From Thermofilum sp. (lineage in GTDB: Archaea > Thermoproteota > Thermoprotei > Thermofilales > Thermofilaceae), in assembly GCA_023269735.1 (NCBI GenBank), contig JAGDWA010000005.1:1-43352 (forward strand): a DNA stretch of 43,352 nt. The letters run 5' to 3'. Below, in pieces: positions 24,559 through 33,900 of the stretch; position 1 is the stretch's first letter; every line of letters starts with the position of its first letter. The position numbers and the translations under genes were made by a program. The notes beneath the pieces are model-generated. The model ran no database searches and was not told where the DNA came from. It saw only the letters and a program-made list of their open reading frames with translations.

Positions 24559-25593
24559 GTGAGGGTTGGCGTCATAGGCTGCGGCTCGATTGGGAAGGTG
24601 CACATCAAGAACCTCAAGGCCGTGGGCGCCGAGGTCGTGGCGGCCTGCGACATCGACGAGGCCGAGCTGAAGTACGTCAAGAGCAACTTCGGCGTGGAGC
24701 ACGTCTACAAGGACTACCGGGACCTGGTAGCGCGCAGCGACCTGGACGCGGTGGTGGTGGCGACCCCGAACTACCTGCACTCCCGCATGACCATCGACGC
24801 GCTTAGGGAGGGCAAGCACGTGCTCTGCGAGAAGCCGCCGGCCCTCACGGCGCGCGAGGTCAAGGAGATGTACGAGGCGAGCCGCAGGTACGGGAGGTCC
24901 CTGCTTATCGGCCTGACCCTCAGGTTCAGGGCCGACAGTCGCGCGCTGAGGAGGTACGTGGAGGAGGTCGGCATCGGGGAGCCCTACTACGCCCGCGCAT
25001 CGCTCCTGAGGAGGTCCGGCATCCCGGGCTACGGCAGCTGGTTCACGCGCAAGGCTGAGGCCGGCTCGGGGCCGCTGTACGACATCGGGGTCCACGCGCT
25101 CGACATCACGCTCTGGCTGATGAATGACTTCGGGGTCAGGGAGGCGTGGGCGTCGACGTACGCCAAGTTCGGGCCGCGGGGCAGGGGGCTTGGCACCTGG
25201 GGCAAGCCGGTTCCAGGGGGCCCCTTCGAAGTCGAGGACCTTGCGGCTGCGATGTTCAGGATGGAGAGCGGCGCCACGGTCCTCCTGGAGGTCAGCTGGG
25301 CCGGTCACATAGCGGCCGACCACTTCAGGGTGATCGTGCTGGGCGACAGGGGCGGTCTCGAGTTCCCCGGCGCGAAGGTGTACGGCGAGGAGGGCGTGCT
25401 CGTGGACAAGCAGCTGAAGTACGCCGAGGAGGACCCCTACCTGGTCGAGGCGAGGCACTTCAAGGAGGTAGTGGAGAAGGGCGTCGAGCCGGTGACGAAG
25501 CAGGAGGAGATGGTGATGCTGCAGGCCGCGCTCGAGGCGGCCCTTAGGTCGGCGGCCGAGGGTAGGGTTGTCAGGATCTCGGAGGTGCTCTAG
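24559..25593 (+). CDS. Gfo/Idh/MocA family oxidoreductase
   Basis: VRVGVIGCGSIGKVHIKNL, VATPNYLHSRMTIDALREGKHVLCEKP. Start GTG 24559 preferred over track start 24367. Confidence 0.9.
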   Translation: MRVGVIGCGSIGKVHIKNLKAVGAEVVAACDIDEAELKYVKSNFGVEHVYKDYRDLVARSDLDAVVVATPNYLHSRMTIDALREGKHVLCEKPPALTAREVKEMYEASRRYGRSLLIGLTLRFRADSRALRRYVEEVGIGEPYYARASLLRRSGIPGYGSWFTRKAEAGSGPLYDIGVHALDITLWLMNDFGVREAWASTYAKFGPRGRGLGTWGKPVPGGPFEVEDLAAAMFRMESGATVLLEVSWAGHIAADHFRVIVLGDRGGLEFPGAKVYGEEGVLVDKQLKYAEEDPYLVEARHFKEVVEKGVEPVTKQEEMVMLQAALEAALRSAAEGRVVRISEVL

Positions 25594-25606
25594 GGGTTAC
25601 GACCCA

Positions 25607-26695
25607 TCAGGGGTTGACAGCAGCCCTTTCTGCAGCTTCCCTCAGCTTCAGGAGCACGCTCGTCACTTTGAAGCCCCACTTGACGGAGGGGAGGGGCTCC
25701 TCGCCCTTAGCCACGCACTGGGCCAGGTGGTCCACCGATTCATGGTAGTAGGGCCTCACCTCGCCTATCTCGCTCCTCCCGAGGCTCCGGGTGCCGGCTC
25801 TTGTCACCAACGTTATGAGCGGTGCCCACGGCTGCACTGCCGCCGCCCCGTCCGTGCAGTAGACCTGGAAGGGGGGCATCTGGAGCCCGTGGAAGGTGGT
25901 GTAATTGGCTAGGATCGCGGCTACCCCCCCGTCGTACTCGAGCAGCCCCGCGAAGTTGTCGAACGCGTTCACCTCGACGGGCACGCTGGGCTTGAGGTCG
26001 TGGAAGTAGTACACGCCCCGCCCGTACGTCGCTTCGCTGATGGCCCTCGTGACGCTCTCGGGGTCTATGACAAGCCTCTGCCTGAGCAGCACGGTGCCGA
26101 TGGCGGCAACCCGGCGGGGCTCCCCGAAGAGCGCGAGGAGCCTGGCGACGTCGTAAACCGCCAGGTCGAAGAGGACGCCACCGCCCCTCTCCTCCCTGAA
26201 GAACGCCTCGGACCACGTGGGCCCGCTGTGCCCCGTGTGGCAGACCGCGAAGCACAGGCGGCCCAGCTGCTGCAGCTCCCTCTTCAGCGCACGGTAGACT
26301 GGCGAGAGGAGGGCTTCGGAGGGCTCTGCCACAGCTAGGACGCCGCTCTTCTCGACGCTCCTGACGACCATCTCCGCGTCCCTCAGGCTGGTCGCCATCG
26401 GCTTCTGTACGATGAAGTGCTTCCCGCTCTCAGCTGCCTGCACGGCGAGGCTGGCGTGGGTGTCGTGGGGGGTCGCGATGACCACCGCCTCCACCTCCGG
26501 GTCCGCGAGGAGCTTTGACGGCTCGCCGTACCACCTCTCTGCCTTCCAGAGCGCCGCGCTCCTCCTCGCCCTCTCCGGGTTAACGTCGGCGACCGCCACG
26601 AGCCGGTAGTTCCTGGCGATGTACGGGAGGTAGTAGTTGTTGGCTACGTTGCCGCAGCCTATAACCCCGAAACCCAGCTTCCCGCCCCTGGGCAC
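25607..26695 (-). CDS. Gfo/Idh/MocA family oxidoreductase
   Basis: KLGFGVIGCGNVANNYYLPYIA, VIATPHDTHASLAVQAAESGKHFIVQKPMA. Confidence 0.9.
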   Translation of the reverse strand: MPRGGKLGFGVIGCGNVANNYYLPYIARNYRLVAVADVNPERARRSAALWKAERWYGEPSKLLADPEVEAVVIATPHDTHASLAVQAAESGKHFIVQKPMATSLRDAEMVVRSVEKSGVLAVAEPSEALLSPVYRALKRELQQLGRLCFAVCHTGHSGPTWSEAFFREERGGGVLFDLAVYDVARLLALFGEPRRVAAIGTVLLRQRLVIDPESVTRAISEATYGRGVYYFHDLKPSVPVEVNAFDNFAGLLEYDGGVAAILANYTTFHGLQMPPFQVYCTDGAAAVQPWAPLITLVTRAGTRSLGRSEIGEVRPYYHESVDHLAQCVAKGEEPLPSVKWGFKVTSVLLKLREAAERAAVNP

Positions 26696-26716
26696 TCGGC
26701 GCGGGAGCCGATCTCG

Positions 26717-27427
26717 CTATAAATCGTTTGCTGCGCTGGGCACTAAGTCGGCAAGCCTCGCGAACCCCTTGACCTCTACCTCGTAGTCCACGGGGGGGAC
26801 CTCGAGCCGGCAGCCGTAGTCCGCGATGCTCCTCGGCGAGCCGGTTCTAGCGGCGTACTCCTCATCATCTTCGAGCAGCGTGAGGATGTACGCAGCCAGC
26901 TCGCGGCTGAGCACGAGCCCCCCGCGGCCCACCGGGTAGCAGTAGGGTAGGTGCACCTCCACGAAGCCGCTCCTCAGCGCCACCCCGCGCGCGACGACCA
27001 CGTCGCCTAGCCTGATCCCGCGCGCCACTTGGGCGGCGACGTAGACCGCGCCGTCGACGCTCAGCTGGCAGGCGCCGAGGTTCCTCGCCTCAGCCCCCAG
27101 GCGGCTGGTGAGGAGCTTCTGAGTCCGACCCCTCGGCGGGTAGTCGCCCATTATCCCCCCGACCACGACGTACTCGAAGCGCTCGAAATCCTCGCTGGAC
27201 AGCGGGCGCGCGGCCCGCGGGTCGAGCACCAGGATCTCCTCCCTCTTGGCTACCTCGGCCACGCTCTCGGCCATCACGTCCACGTAGGGCTCCAGGCACG
27301 CCCTCTCCCCCTCGTTCCTCACGTTCGTGATGATCAGGCGGGGGGCCAGCTGGGCTGCGTGCTTGTACTCCAGGTAAGCCCAGGGCGTCACCACGGGCTC
27401 CAGGTGCTCGATCACGAAGGTGGCCAC
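26717..27427 (-). CDS. SFM1-like SPOUT methyltransferase
   Basis: FVIEHLEPVVTPWAYLEYKHAAQL, EYVVVGGIMGDYPPRGRTQKLLTSRL, GACQLSVDGAVYVAAQVARGI. Confidence 0.7.
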   Translation of the reverse strand: MATFVIEHLEPVVTPWAYLEYKHAAQLAPRLIITNVRNEGERACLEPYVDVMAESVAEVAKREEILVLDPRAARPLSSEDFERFEYVVVGGIMGDYPPRGRTQKLLTSRLGAEARNLGACQLSVDGAVYVAAQVARGIRLGDVVVARGVALRSGFVEVHLPYCYPVGRGGLVLSRELAAYILTLLEDDEEYAARTGSPRSIADYGCRLEVPPVDYEVEVKGFARLADLVPSAANDL

Positions 27428-27481
27428 GAGCTGCCGGCGGAGGCAACTTTTTTACCTCTGCCCCACGCGCGGCGGGGAGCC

Positions 27482-28321
27482 GTGAAGCTCGCCGCCGAAG
27501 GTGCGTTCCCCGGAATCCTCGCGCCAAAGCCCCGCGAGCGCGCCAAGGCCACAGTGATTGCGGTGGCTGACGCGCAAGAGGCCTCCCGCTGGCTCGTGCG
27601 TAGGCTGAGGGCTGTGGGCTACGAGGTTAGCGGGCCGGTCAGCGCGCCCCCAGTGCCCTCCGAGATCGAGTCGCTGCTGTTGGCCGCCCTCGGGGATTCG
27701 GACCTCGTGGTGGTGGCTGGGGGGCTAGGCCCCGGCTCAGCTCCGACGCTGCGGGCAGTGGCCTCGGCGCTGGGAAGGCAGCTCGTCGAGAACGAGGAGG
27801 CCAGGCAGCTCGTGGAGGAGTACTACTACATGCTCACGGGAGTGCCCCACAGCGTGCCGGAGGAGGCGAGGGCTCTGTACATGCTGCCCGAGCACTCGAT
27901 CGTGCTGAGGAACTCGAGGGGCCCCTCGCCCGGCGTCCTGCTCGACGAGGGCGACAAGTACGTGATCTGCCTGCCCGGCGACGCGGCTGAGGCGAGCTCC
28001 GTGGTGGAGGACGAGGCGGACCCCTACATCAGGGGGCTGCTGGGGGTGGGCCTCTCAGCTACCGTGCACCTCCTGACCAGGACGTGGGACCAGGGCCTCC
28101 TCGAGCGCGCCGCCGAGAGCATCTCGGAGGCCGACCCCTCAGTCTTCGCGGAGGTCAGGCGAATGTTCTACTCCAGGGAGGGCCTGGGTGTGACCCTTAC
28201 CGTGTTCGCCCGGGAGCCGGAGGAGCTGAGCTCCAAGCTCGCCCGCGCAGTGAGGATCGCCGAGGAGGAGCTGGCGAGGAGGGGCATCGAGTTCGTGAGG
28301 AAGGGCCTCGAGGAGCTTTGA
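27482..28321 (+). CDS. MoaB/CinA-like molybdopterin-binding domain protein
   Basis: DLVVVAGGLGPGSAPTLRAVASALGRQL, VICLPGDAAEASSVVEDEADPYI. Start GTG 27482 preferred over track start 27029. Confidence 0.75.
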   Translation: MKLAAEGAFPGILAPKPRERAKATVIAVADAQEASRWLVRRLRAVGYEVSGPVSAPPVPSEIESLLLAALGDSDLVVVAGGLGPGSAPTLRAVASALGRQLVENEEARQLVEEYYYMLTGVPHSVPEEARALYMLPEHSIVLRNSRGPSPGVLLDEGDKYVICLPGDAAEASSVVEDEADPYIRGLLGVGLSATVHLLTRTWDQGLLERAAESISEADPSVFAEVRRMFYSREGLGVTLTVFAREPEELSSKLARAVRIAEEELARRGIEFVRKGLEEL

Positions 28322-28375
28322 GCGGCGCGGACCGGGGCAAGCCTTATCTGGAGCCCGAGCGGACCCCGCGGCTGT

Positions 28376-29020
28376 ATGCGCCTGGTGTTCATGGGCCCGC
28401 CAGGCGTGGGCAAGGGCACCTACGCAAGCGCCCTCTCGCGGAGGTGCGGGATCCCTCACATCTCCACGGGCGACATGATACGCGAGGAGATAAGGAGGGG
28501 GACGGAGCTGGGCCGGCGCCTGAGGGAGTACGTTGAAAGGGGGCTCCTCGTCCCCGACGAGCTGGTGACCGAGATGCTCCGCCGGAGGCTCCAGCAGGAG
28601 GACTGCCAACGCGGCTTCATCCTCGACGGGTACCCCCGCACGCTAAGGCAAGCGGAGGAGCTGGACAGGATGACGAGGGTGGACCTCGCTCTCTACTTCA
28701 CAGCGCCGGACGAGGTGATAATCGACAGAGTGAGCGGAAGGAGGGTGTGCAGGAGCTGCGGCGCGATATACCACGTGAGGTACATGCCCCCGAGAGTGCC
28801 GGGCGTCTGCGACAGGTGCGGGGGTCCGCTTTACCAGCGCGAGGACGACAGGCCCGAGGTCGTGAAGAGGCGGCTCGAAGTATTCAGGGAGCAGTTCGCG
28901 CCTGTGCTCGATTACTACAGAGGGAAGGGCATCCTGGTGGAGATCGACGCCAGCGAGCAAGCTGAAGTGGTAGTACCCCGGGTCTTCTCGACCCTCGAAT
29001 CTCGAGGCTTTAAGTGTTAA
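28376..29020 (+). CDS. adk: adenylate kinase with zinc-finger lid
   Basis: MRLVFMGPPGVGKGTYASAL, HISTGDMIREEI, ILDGYPRTLRQAEEL, CRSCGAIYH...CDRCGGPLYQREDD. Confidence 0.95.
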   Translation: MRLVFMGPPGVGKGTYASALSRRCGIPHISTGDMIREEIRRGTELGRRLREYVERGLLVPDELVTEMLRRRLQQEDCQRGFILDGYPRTLRQAEELDRMTRVDLALYFTAPDEVIIDRVSGRRVCRSCGAIYHVRYMPPRVPGVCDRCGGPLYQREDDRPEVVKRRLEVFREQFAPVLDYYRGKGILVEIDASEQAEVVVPRVFSTLESRGFKC

Positions 29021-29066
29021 AAGGTTCATAGAAAAGCATAAATCCAATGCTGCGAGCCCTCCCCAC

Positions 29067-30992
29067 GTGGAAGGGGGCACCGAGAGGCGCACTGGCCTGA
29101 CCAAGAGGATCCTGTTCCTCCTGGTGCTCCTGATACCCCTGCTCGTCGCCGCGAACGTCTACGTTGCGCTCGCCGGTGGAGCCTTCGGAGTGCTCAGCAC
29201 CCAGACGCTGGTCCTGCTCTTCGTCTACGTCAGCAGGTACCTCGGCACGGACCTCACAAGGCAGGAGGTCTTCGTCCTGTACTACGCGCTGGCCTTCTCC
29301 TGGATCTTCTTCAGCGCCTACCCCATCCTGTACAGGGCGTACCTGAGGGTGGGTGAGGTCACGAACTCCTTCATGATCGGCGGGGAGCCCGTGGCGAAGC
29401 TGCTGCCAACCTGGTTCGCGCCCCCCGCGAACTCCCCCGTCTACAGGCTGAGGACGCTCTTCCACCCCGACATGGCGCTGCCCTTGCTGGTGCCGCTCGC
29501 CTTCTCCGTCCTCTGGCTCGTCGCCGAGTTGGCGATGCTGATGATGGCGTCCTTCCTCTTCGTGGAGGTGGAGGCCCTTCCCTTCCCCTTCGCACAGGTC
29601 GACTCCGCCTTCATCACGATGATCTCCGAGAGACCGGCCGAGTACCTGAGGGGCTTCCTGCCGATGCTGGGCCTCACCTTCATTTTCGCCTTCCTCATAT
29701 ACCTGCCGAGCGTCGGCATCATCGTTGGGCTACCGGTGCCACCCATCGGCTTCTACGACTTCACGCCGCAGATAACGGACTGGCTGCCCGGCGGCGTCCT
29801 CGGCGTGGAGTTCGTCCCGTGGAGGATCTTCCAGGGCATCATGATGCCCCTGGACGTGACGGCGGCTGCGCTCGTGACCTCAATCGTCGTCTGGACTCTC
29901 CTCAACTCCCTGTTCGTCACCAACCCCTTCCTGAGGTCCCTCTTCCCCGACTGGGCCCAGGAGTACAGGAGGGGCATGTCCTACGGGATGATCGTCGAGA
30001 GGTCCACGCTGAGGATCTGGGCCCCGATCCAGATGGGGTCCCAGCTCGCCCTCTCACTCATGCTGGTGGCCCGCTACCGCAGGGAGATCGCGCGCGCCCT
30101 CTCGGCGCTGGCTAGGGCCAGCAGCGCGCAGGCGCGCGAGTACCCGCCCCTCAAGGTTCTGCTGGGCATGTTCTTCGCTGCCACGCTCGCGGCGAGCGTG
30201 CTCTACTGGCTGCTGATGCCCGGCATCCCCCTCTACCTGATTATGCTGATGGTAGTGGGGCTCGGCCTCCTCATCCCCATAACGAACGCCTACATGACCG
30301 GGAAGGCCGGCCCCTCGCTCGGCATGCCGCCCTACGCGTGGCACTCCGTAGTCTACTCGCTGATCGGCCACATACCGCCGTCCACGCAGGTGACCGCCAT
30401 ACTCTTCGGCCCACCGATGGTGGGCGGCATGACGGGCGGCGGAGCGCAGGCGGTCAAGGTTGCGAGCCTCATCGGCGCTAGGCCCATGGATCTGATCAAG
30501 GTGATAGTAATCTCCTACGTGCTGGGCACAGTTGTCAACATCTTCGTGGTGGACTTGCTGTGGAGGCTGGCGCCGATACCCAGCATGGCCTACCCCAGCA
30601 CCCCCGGCATGAGGGACGCATCGGCGTACGACTGCGTCGTGGCATCCGGCGTGCTCCCGCTGAAGCCCAACGTGATACTGCCGGCGACTGGTATCTTCCT
30701 GCTCATCTATACGGCGATGGAGTCCCTGAACATGGCGTTCCACTGGCCCCTATCGGTGGCAGGAGTCGCGATGGGGCTGACCAACACCCCGGCCACGACG
30801 ATCATGTGGTTCATCTCGTCCGTGCTCGCCAGCATCGCCATACCCAAGCTGGTGGGCAAGGAGAGGGCCGCCCAGTGGAGCAGCCTCAAGGGAGTCTTCG
30901 TGGCAGCGGCCTTCCTCGGCGACGGGCTGGCCAGCACGATCTTCGCGCTAATGGGTTTATTAGGTAGGGCGAGCTGGACGTGGCCGTGGTGA
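29067..30992 (+). CDS. polytopic membrane protein, oligopeptide transporter (OPT)-like
   Basis: 641 aa, many TMs; FGPPMVGGMTGGGAQAVKVASLIGARP and NVILPATGIFLLIYTAMESLN. Confidence 0.55.
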   Translation: MEGGTERRTGLTKRILFLLVLLIPLLVAANVYVALAGGAFGVLSTQTLVLLFVYVSRYLGTDLTRQEVFVLYYALAFSWIFFSAYPILYRAYLRVGEVTNSFMIGGEPVAKLLPTWFAPPANSPVYRLRTLFHPDMALPLLVPLAFSVLWLVAELAMLMMASFLFVEVEALPFPFAQVDSAFITMISERPAEYLRGFLPMLGLTFIFAFLIYLPSVGIIVGLPVPPIGFYDFTPQITDWLPGGVLGVEFVPWRIFQGIMMPLDVTAAALVTSIVVWTLLNSLFVTNPFLRSLFPDWAQEYRRGMSYGMIVERSTLRIWAPIQMGSQLALSLMLVARYRREIARALSALARASSAQAREYPPLKVLLGMFFAATLAASVLYWLLMPGIPLYLIMLMVVGLGLLIPITNAYMTGKAGPSLGMPPYAWHSVVYSLIGHIPPSTQVTAILFGPPMVGGMTGGGAQAVKVASLIGARPMDLIKVIVISYVLGTVVNIFVVDLLWRLAPIPSMAYPSTPGMRDASAYDCVVASGVLPLKPNVILPATGIFLLIYTAMESLNMAFHWPLSVAGVAMGLTNTPATTIMWFISSVLASIAIPKLVGKERAAQWSSLKGVFVAAAFLGDGLASTIFALMGLLGRASWTWPW

Positions 30993-33900
30993 AGAGCATG
31001 AGGGCGCGCCTGATCGCTCTGCTCGCGCTCCTGCTCGCCATACCCCTGCCGCTCAGCCTGGCCCAGCGCCAGAGCGCAGCGGAGGACGCGGCGCTGAGGG
31101 CGATGCGGGGCTTCAACTACACCCGCGTCCTCGAGCTGGCCGAGCGCATCGCCTCCCTGGGCCCCCGGGCCCCAGGCTACCCCGGCTTCGAGAGGGCCTT
31201 CGAGCTGATCGTGGGGGAGGCGCGCAGGCTCAACCTGACGTACGTCGTCCAGAACTTCACGATGCTCGCGCCCGTTGAGACGGAGAGCTACGTTGAGGTG
31301 CTGGAGCCCGTGCACCTGAGGCTCAGGGCGTACAGCCTCTGGCCCAACGGGGGCCTCTTCGCCGGGTCCGGCGTCGTGGAGGGGCCGCTCGTCTACGCCG
31401 GCAGGGGCTCGCTGGAGGAGCTCGACGGGAGGCCCGTGAACGGGAGCATCGTCGCGCTGGAGTACGACGGCAGCGGGGACAGCTGGCTCAACGCGCTCCG
31501 CTTCGGCGCTAAGGCGGTCGTCTACCTGGGCGGCGGGAGGCCGCAGAGGGAGGCGCTCAGCAAGTTCGACCCGCTCGTCCCCGTCCCCTTCATGAGGCTC
31601 TACCTGCCGCCGGCGGAGGCGGGGGCCCTGAGGGGGCTGCTGAGGGGGCCCGTGAGGGTGAGGGTGGGCACGGACATGGAGCTGAGGGAGGTGGTCGGCC
31701 GCAACGTCCTCGTCGAGGTTCCGGGGGTGGAGAAGCCGGACGAGGTGATAATGCTCGTCGCCCACTTCGACTCCTGGTGCGTCGCCCCGGGCCTGGCGAA
31801 CTCGACCGAGGAGGCCCTCTCCACCGCCGCGCTCCTCGAGCTGATGAGGTACTTCGCCGCCAACAGGCCGGCCAGGACCCTCTGGCTCCTCTTCACCTCG
31901 GGCCACTGGAACGGGCTGGTGGGGCCGAGGTACTTCGTCGAGAACTTCATCCTGAGGCGCCCCGACATCGTGAGGGGCGAGAGGACGGTCTGGTGCGTGG
32001 TGGGCCTCGACATCAGCGCGGACCTGCCGGTGGCCTCCCTCACCTACGTGGGCCACTTCTACGTGGCGGCCAGGACCTTCATCACGACGAAGCTGTACTG
32101 GTTCCAGGGCCTCGCCAACACTCTCGTCCCAGTGATCGAACAGTTCCTCAACGAGTCGGGGCTGCCCCAGCACGAGGGGCTCCGAAGCGTGATAAGGAGG
32201 CTCGACGTGCTAAGGCCGATCGACCTCACCCACGGCCCTGACTGGATGTGGTCCAGCACGATGAGCAAGCCCTACGTCCTCGACACGGAGCCGTTCGTCG
32301 TTGCGGGGATGGCTGCGTTCACCCTCAGGACGAGCTACAGCTACAGGCCCTACGAGGGCGAGCCCGCCAGCGACCTGGCGTACGTGAGGGAGAACTTCAG
32401 GGACAGGGTCGTGCCGCAGCTGGCGGCTGCAGCGGCGCTGGCGGCGGCGCTACTGAACGTGCCCGAGATCGGGGTGATGAAGAGCCTGATCCTCCCCACG
32501 CGGCTCCACCCGCTGCTGTACTGGGGCTTCCTCCAGCTGAGCGTCCAGGTCCTCCAGTACAACATCACGAGGGGCTGGTACGACACCGTCCCCCACGCGA
32601 TCGTGAGGGTCGGCAGGTGGAGCAGCTACCCGTTCGCCTGGATCTTCGAGAGGGCGGACAGCAACGGGACGGCCCTCATCTACGGCGTCACCCCCCAGGG
32701 CCTGAACTCGTGGTACGTCGAGGCGTGGAAGCCCCTCAACGGGACCTGGGTCGTGGCCCCGGCCTGGGGGATGCGCAGCGGGGGGCCGCAGTGGATCAGC
32801 CTGCTCGTGCCGAGGGGCTACGTCAGCGTCTACGTGATGCCGATGCGGTACAGGATCCTCGTTGACATGTACAACCCGAGGCTGATGAGGCGCACGCTTG
32901 AGGACCCCAGGTACGGTTCGATGGACGTCTGGGCTGGAGGAGGGGCCTGGCCCACGCCCTTCGAGACATCGACCGGCATCGTCCCACTCTACCAGTTCGT
33001 CTCCGCGTTCGATAGGACCGGCGTCTACATGCAGTTCCTCTCCCGCGTCGAGAACCTGACTGTAACGCTCAGCGCGGGCATGAGGTGGCCGGTTGGCATC
33101 GCGATCGGTAAGGAGAGGGTCTACTGGGCTCTCGACTACGCCGTGGGCACCTACACGGTGGCTGAGCAGAGGTACTCGCTGCTCAGCGCGAGGGAGGTGA
33201 GGAGGCTGAGCGCCGACCTGATGCTGGACTACGCTCGCGATTACTTGAGCGAGGCGGAGAGGGCCCTCGAGAACCTGAAGTGGAGCTCCGCGTACGGGAG
33301 CGCGCTGGCGGCGTGGAGCTTCGCTTCGAGGGCCTACACCGACGAGGTGATGCCGCTGTTCGAGGAGTGCATCAGGTCCGCCACGCTCTTCGTCCCCTTC
33401 GTGGTGGTCAGCGGGTACTTCCTGGAGAGGCTCCTGACGAGGGGCGAGGGCTTCAGGATGATCCTCAACGTCTTCGCGTTCGAGATGGCGCTCTTCCTAC
33501 TATTCGCTTTCACCCACCCGGCATTCTGGGTCGTGCCCAGCACCACGCTGGCGGCCCTGGCGATAGGCATGATGATACTCATGGCGATCGTCCTGTGGAT
33601 CTTCTACAGGGAGGCCCGCGACATAGTGTCCGAGGTGGCGGCCAAGACCCTGGGCTACCACGAGGTGGTCACCGAGAGGACGGCGGCCACCCTCATGGCA
33701 ATTTCGCTATCGACGGAGCACATGAGGAAGCGCCCGCTGAGGTCGATCCTCACGCTGGTCCCCATCGCCGTCTTCGCGATGGCCGCCGTCTCGCTGGCCT
33801 CGGTATCACCGTACACCATCGTGCTGGAGAAGCAGGTAGAGGGGGCCACGCCGCTATTCTACGGCTTCACCCTGAAGAGGGGCTTCGCAACGCTGGGCGA

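Noticed and set aside
24541-25458. 305-aa minus-strand ORF
   Set aside because: Antisense to clear Gfo/Idh/MocA gene
30707-32173. 488-aa minus-strand ORF
   Set aside because: Antisense to the M28-like part of the well-supported fusion gene; Arg/Pro/His/Gln-rich translation typical of GC-driven spurious ORFs
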